Source of the DNA: an uncultured Pseudomonadota bacterium
GTDB taxonomy: Bacteria; Bdellovibrionota_B; Oligoflexia; Oligoflexales; Bog-1112
Assembly (NCBI GenBank): GCA_937896265.1
Contig: CALBMD010000371.1
Span: 1-9,612 of the forward strand
Direction: 5' to 3'
DNA length: 9,612 nt
Shown here: positions 7,166 through 9,612 of the stretch, piece after piece
Numbering within the stretch: position 1 is the first letter of the stretch
Layout of the letters: every line of letters begins with the position of its first letter
The notes under the pieces: generated by a model
Database searches by the model: none
Told to the model about the DNA's origin: nothing
The model's input: only the letters and a program-made list of their open reading frames with translations
Position numbers and translations under genes: made by a program

Positions 7166-7270
7166 TAGATAGTAGAGCCGAGAAGTGAAATTTTTTGAAA
7201 GCCACCCATAAACTCGCGACGACAAAGCAACGCTGCACACAACTAGAAGTTCGGATTCGGGGCAGAGGAG

Positions 7271-7606
7271 CTATGAAGTTGCCCAAGGGGGCGATTTTCC
7301 TTGCACAGCAGAAATCCAAGGGAAGTTTTTTGATAGACTTTGCGGATCATGACAGGTGCAAAGAGTAAGATTGCGAAACCCATGATCAAATAATCCTTTA
7401 GCGATATCAGAGCCTTTTTGAGAGCCTAACTCTTGATCGATGTAAAAATGCGTATCTTTAGGGTGAACAAGCAAGTCTTCAACCTTCACATTTTGGTCTA
7501 AGGTTTTCAAAAAAACCCCTGACTCAATAGCAGTAAATTCCCAAATACTTCGCCAGAATGCATCATCATCGATAAAAAAACAAACTTGGCGGGAAAAGTC
7601 CTGCAA
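7271..7606 (-). CDS. Stand-alone response-regulator receiver domain
   Basis: A 111-residue protein that is only a receiver domain. The acidic cluster is F-I-D13-D14-D15, the likely phosphorylation site is Asp57 in HFYIDQELG, the conserved Thr/Ser is T84 in LTLCTCHD, and the conserved Lys is K104 in GKSPPW. The order and spacing are complete, so the short length is a whole domain and not a truncation. With no output domain it probably acts by protein contact, as a phosphate sink or as a diguanylate- or kinase-partner type regulator. The C-terminal G-K-x-P-P-W ending is a pattern I recall from receivers near hybrid kinases in Bdellovibrio-like bacteria, but I cannot confirm this. It starts at TTG with GAGG 5 bases upstream. 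It is divergent from the helical protein and second receiver gene. Confidence 0.8.
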   Translation of the reverse strand: MQDFSRQVCFFIDDDAFWRSIWEFTAIESGVFLKTLDQNVKVEDLLVHPKDTHFYIDQELGSQKGSDIAKGLFDHGFRNLTLCTCHDPQSLSKNFPWISAVQGKSPPWATS

Positions 7607-7637
7607 GATACCCTCTATTTAAAGCTTAAGATAACAC

Positions 7638-7666
7638 AAAATAATTTACCTAGGAGAGAAAGTCAA
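7638..7666 (-). promoter_or_regulatory. Predicted promoter of the minus-strand receiver gene
   Basis: TTGACT (7666-7661, 5 of 6 consensus) and TATTTT (7643-7638, 4 of 6) are separated by exactly 17 bases on the minus strand. The expected start near 7631 leaves a leader of about 25 bases that includes the AGAGGG ribosome site. The same 140-base gap must also hold the promoter of the divergent gene; TAATAC at 7700-7705, preceded by TGG, is a weak extended -10 candidate for it. Confidence 0.45.
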
Positions 7667-7746
7667 GGCACTGGGCTTGCTCCAACTCACAACTTATGGT
7701 AATACTTCTCTCTTAAGCATTCCCTTGATTAGAGGTTACTTCACTT

Positions 7747-8283
7747 ATGGACTACAACTCCATAAAAGATAAAATTCGTCATTACCTTTTGCAGCAAAGC
7801 ATTATTTATAGGCGCATGGTTATACATAATGATGAATCCTCTATCAATCAAATTGCAAGAGAACTTAGCATTAAGTGCAACGTTGGGCAGCGGCGTCTAC
7901 AAAAATATCTCTCAGAACACACGCTTGAAAAAGAACTCTCCATTACTATTGAAGATTTAGTTGAGTTTGCTGGATTAACAGGCCAAGAACTGACACAATT
8001 TGTCGCCTATATTTTTAATCAGACAAACCAGGCCCAGCTAAAGCCTTGGGAAACGCAAGTGCTATCGTTTTTTCGGCGCTTGCACATGGCATTACGCCGA
8101 GATTTAAATTGCACCGTATTGCATGAGTTTAACTCGAAAGCCACCTTAGCTCTTGAACTCTTAGTTAAGTTGTGGGGAATGACACCTGCACAGCTTAAGA
8201 TTGTAGAAACAATCGCATTAGCGTTTTCAAGCCAAAACAAGCTCCAAAGAGAGCAAGGAGATACAATCGATACCCATGAGTAA
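7747..8283 (+). CDS. Unrecognised helical protein with possible helix-turn-helix
   Basis: I do not recognise this 178-residue protein. It is predicted to be almost entirely helical, with no signal peptide or membrane segment. Residues about 33-55 (SSINQIARELSI, then GQRRLQKYLSEH) have the length and charge pattern of a helix-turn-helix, followed by an acidic helix pair (ITIEDLVEFAGLTGQELTQFV). The C-terminal half has RRLHMALRRDL at about 110-120 and then ALELLVKLWGMTPAQLKIVETIALAF (about 135-160). The last four codons overlap the downstream receiver gene by 8 bases (ATGAGTAA arrangement), a sign of translational coupling. The two products may therefore work as a split regulator, with this one as DNA-binding output or receiver partner; that is inference from layout only. 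The ATG has GAGG 11 bases upstream, which is rather far. Confidence 0.8.
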   Translation: MDYNSIKDKIRHYLLQQSIIYRRMVIHNDESSINQIARELSIKCNVGQRRLQKYLSEHTLEKELSITIEDLVEFAGLTGQELTQFVAYIFNQTNQAQLKPWETQVLSFFRRLHMALRRDLNCTVLHEFNSKATLALELLVKLWGMTPAQLKIVETIALAFSSQNKLQREQGDTIDTHE

Positions 8284-8659
8284 GTTCTTTTGTAATGTAG
8301 CAATTGTCGATGATGATCCGCTGTTTGCCGAGTTTTTAAGACTAGAACTTGTCAGTAAAGTTTCAGCTGAGTGCCAAATTGACGCTTATTGTGAAATTGA
8401 CAAGTTTTTTGATGAGTTGAAAGCAAAACCAAACGCCTATAATCTAATCGTCGTAGATAGATTTCTTGGTGAATATGATTCGGTAAGCCACCAATTTCCT
8501 CGCTCGTGTCGTTATGATGGCTATCAAGGAAAAATCGTACTTGTTTCTTCCTGCAATTTACCTAATACGAATGATAAAGCAACTAAAGACTTCAATCTGA
8601 TCCTGAAGAAGGGCCCCAATATGAATTGGCAGGAAGTATTGGATATCGCCGCGGTATAA
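8276..8659 (+). CDS. Stand-alone response-regulator receiver domain, coupled to upstream gene
   Basis: A 127-residue receiver without output domain. Acidic cluster V-D12-D13-D14, phosphorylation site Asp61 in LIVVDRFLG, Ser91 in VLVSS at the conserved Thr/Ser position, and Lys111 or Lys112 in LILKKGP. It has an insertion between Asp61 and the next strand (about residues 66-84, HQFPRSCRYDGYQG) compared with a minimal receiver. It shares the D-x-x-L-G pattern after the phospho-Asp with the divergent receiver at 7271-7606, so the two may be distant relatives. The ATG is out of frame inside the end of the upstream gene; AAGGAG lies 15 bases before it, too far for ordinary initiation, which supports coupled translation. 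No kinase is present in the window. An apparent intrinsic terminator overlaps the stop codon. Confidence 0.82.
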   Translation: MSKFFCNVAIVDDDPLFAEFLRLELVSKVSAECQIDAYCEIDKFFDELKAKPNAYNLIVVDRFLGEYDSVSHQFPRSCRYDGYQGKIVLVSSCNLPNTNDKATKDFNLILKKGPNMNWQEVLDIAAV

Positions 8660-8670
8660 TTTTTTATTTT
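8643..8670 (+). terminator. Predicted intrinsic terminator after the receiver gene
   Basis: ATATCG and CGGTAT can form a 6-pair stem (one T-G wobble) with a CCG loop at 8643-8657, followed by AATTTTTTATTTT. The stem includes the last codons and stop of the receiver gene. The stem is short, so termination may be partial. Confidence 0.45.
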
Positions 8671-8677
8671 CGACGGA

Positions 8678-8706
8678 TTGACAAACAACAACTGTATCGC
8701 TATCTT
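8678..8706 (+). promoter_or_regulatory. Predicted promoter of the NTT transporter gene
   Basis: A perfect TTGACA at 8678-8683 is followed after 17 bases by TATCTT at 8701-8706 (4 of 6). The expected start near 8713 leaves a leader of about 20 bases before the ATG at 8733. Position right after a predicted terminator supports an independent transcript. Confidence 0.55.
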
Positions 8707-8732
8707 CCTGATTTAACGTAGAATACGGACAA

Positions 8733-9611
8733 ATGAATATAAATATTTCCCATAACGCTTCAACTTATCGTACCCCATGGGGGCCACTTGAAAAGCAGCT
8801 TGTGCCTCGCTTTGTAGTCTTGTCATTTGTGCTTTTTATTATTATTTCAGCTTATTGGTGCTTACGCTCTCTAAAAGATCCTCTCTTTTCACATTTAGTG
8901 GGCATTACTTATCAGCCAACCGCCAAAATAGTATCGATGCTCTGCATCTTTCCACTGCTACTTTTCTACTCTAAGTTAATTGATTGGCTGCCAAAGCAAA
9001 AAGTTTTCTATTTTTTTGCCTCTCTTTATACATTGCTCTTTTTAGCTATCAGCCTTTTCACGGATTTAGGTCCTAATACTTCCATGATTGATTCAGTTTT
9101 AGGCTGGGTCTCTTATGTCGCCATTGAAAGCTTTGGCTCTATTATGGTGACTTTATTTTGGGGCTTCACAACTGGGCAAGCTTCTGCTGATGAAGGTAAG
9201 AAGTTCTTTCCAATGATCTTATCTATAGCTCAAATTGGCGCTTTTATTGGACCAACCGTTGTGACGTTTTCAGATAAAGTAGGTATTAATACTATTCTTG
9301 GGGGCACAGCGCTCTGGATTATAGCTATTCCCTTTTTGATTCATTACCACAAAATTAAATTTCACACGCTAGAAACTAACGACCTAACTAAAGAAGAAAA
9401 GAAGTCTGGTGCCTTAGAGGGTCTACGCATTATTATTGCTAACCCTTATGTCATTGGCATCCTAGGTATTACGACCCTTCATGAGGTCGTTTCCACTATT
9501 TTAGATTATCAGATGAAATTTTTAGCCTCCCAAGCGTACCCTAATCCTAATGATTTCGCAGTATTTATGGGGCAATTTGGGCAAGTAGTAAATATCGGAA
9601 CATGCCTATGA
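8733..9611 (+). CDS. ATP/ADP translocase-family (NTT) nucleotide transporter, truncated at window end
   Basis: The visible 292 residues belong to the NTT/TLC family of nucleotide transporters, which exchange host ATP for ADP or import nucleotides or NAD across the inner membrane of intracellular bacteria. Family marks are the N-terminal E-K-x-L-V-P-R-F, the conserved basic loop CLRSLKDPLF (about 43-52), LLLFYSKLIDWLPKQKVFYF (about 76-95), and SIMVTLFWGFTTGQASADEGKKFFPM. I count about seven hydrophobic segments where the family has twelve. Family members are usually about 450-520 residues, so about 60% is present. The frame ends in TGA at 9609-9611, one base before the window end, directly after the hydrophobic stretch VVNIGTCL. 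This is either a genuine early stop, a frameshift, or an error at a sequence end. Which substrate it carries cannot be read from this part. Confidence 0.88.
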   Translation: MNINISHNASTYRTPWGPLEKQLVPRFVVLSFVLFIIISAYWCLRSLKDPLFSHLVGITYQPTAKIVSMLCIFPLLLFYSKLIDWLPKQKVFYFFASLYTLLFLAISLFTDLGPNTSMIDSVLGWVSYVAIESFGSIMVTLFWGFTTGQASADEGKKFFPMILSIAQIGAFIGPTVVTFSDKVGINTILGGTALWIIAIPFLIHYHKIKFHTLETNDLTKEEKKSGALEGLRIIIANPYVIGILGITTLHEVVSTILDYQMKFLASQAYPNPNDFAVFMGQFGQVVNIGTCL

Positions 9612-9612
9612 G

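Noticed and set aside
7166..7270. Possible bidirectional terminator between the convergent hydrolase and receiver genes
   Set aside because: I looked for a GC-rich hairpin with flanking T-runs and found none that pairs convincingly.
7119..7319. Minus-strand 66-residue open frame spanning the hydrolase end and receiver end
   Set aside because: It overlaps the 3' ends of two supported convergent genes and has no recognisable motif.
7624..7718. Inverted octamers GCTTAAGA (7624-7631) and TCTTAAGC (7711-7718) near both predicted start sites of the divergent receiver and helical-protein genes
   Set aside because: Tempting as a shared operator, but the same octamer also occurs inside the peroxidase coding region at 3191-3198 and CTTAAG recurs elsewhere in the window, so chance is a sufficient explanation.
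8019..8303. Minus-strand 94-residue open frame opposite the helical protein
   Set aside because: Fully antisense to a coupled gene pair and rich in residues typical of reverse-strand translation; no supporting signal.
1..9612. tRNA or rRNA genes, CRISPR arrays, insertion sequences or attachment sites
   Set aside because: No cloverleaf, repeat-spacer series, transposase motif or terminal inverted repeats were visible on either strand.

Overview
This is an AT-rich bacterial window, gene-dense, with no RNA genes, insertion sequences or CRISPR arrays that I could find. Several features suggest a Gram-negative host: periplasmic cytochromes c, a Fur-type box, a DUF6607 protein with a signal peptide, and a CHASE3 chemoreceptor. 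The chemoreceptor hairpin tip (QTRLLSFNASVEAVRAGE) and one of the two stand-alone receivers resemble, from memory, proteins of Bdellovibrio-like bacteria. A nucleotide transporter of the ATP/ADP translocase (NTT) family at the right edge suggests an intracellular, parasitic or predatory lifestyle. A low-GC Bdellovibrionota-like or host-associated proteobacterium is my best guess, held at about 40%; no marker gene settles it.

Left part (about 3-3600). The last 41 codons of an unidentified + strand gene converge on a four-gene minus-strand operon. In transcription order this encodes a di-heme cytochrome c peroxidase, a small cupredoxin, a CHASE3 methyl-accepting chemotaxis protein and a membrane-anchored cytochrome c. 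Junctions are tight (about 4 to 24 bases), so the four are probably cotranscribed. A perfect 13-4-13 inverted repeat containing a TATAAT hexamer lies just before the peroxidase start. The peroxidase, copper protein and cytochrome make a plausible periplasmic electron-transfer and peroxide-reduction chain; the chemoreceptor is the unexpected member.

Middle part (about 3600-7165). A DUF6607 gene sits behind a near-ideal Fur box that covers its predicted promoter, so iron repression is likely. Upstream of it, in the same direction, is a patatin-like phospholipase with an intact Ser-Asp dyad. Facing away from the patatin is a membrane-anchored alpha/beta hydrolase. The two lipolytic-type genes share one short control region.

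Right part (about 7270-9612). A TTG-started single-domain receiver on the minus strand is divergent from a two-gene + strand unit: an unrecognised, mostly helical 178-residue protein with a possible helix-turn-helix, overlapping by 8 bases a second single-domain receiver. No histidine kinase is visible. A likely intrinsic terminator ends this unit. The NTT gene follows with its own TTGACA-type promoter and is cut by a stop codon one base from the window end after about 60% of the usual family length; this is either a real truncation or an end-of-sequence error.

No stretch longer than 300 bases lacks a gene; the largest gaps are 3474-3600, 7166-7270 and 7607-7746.
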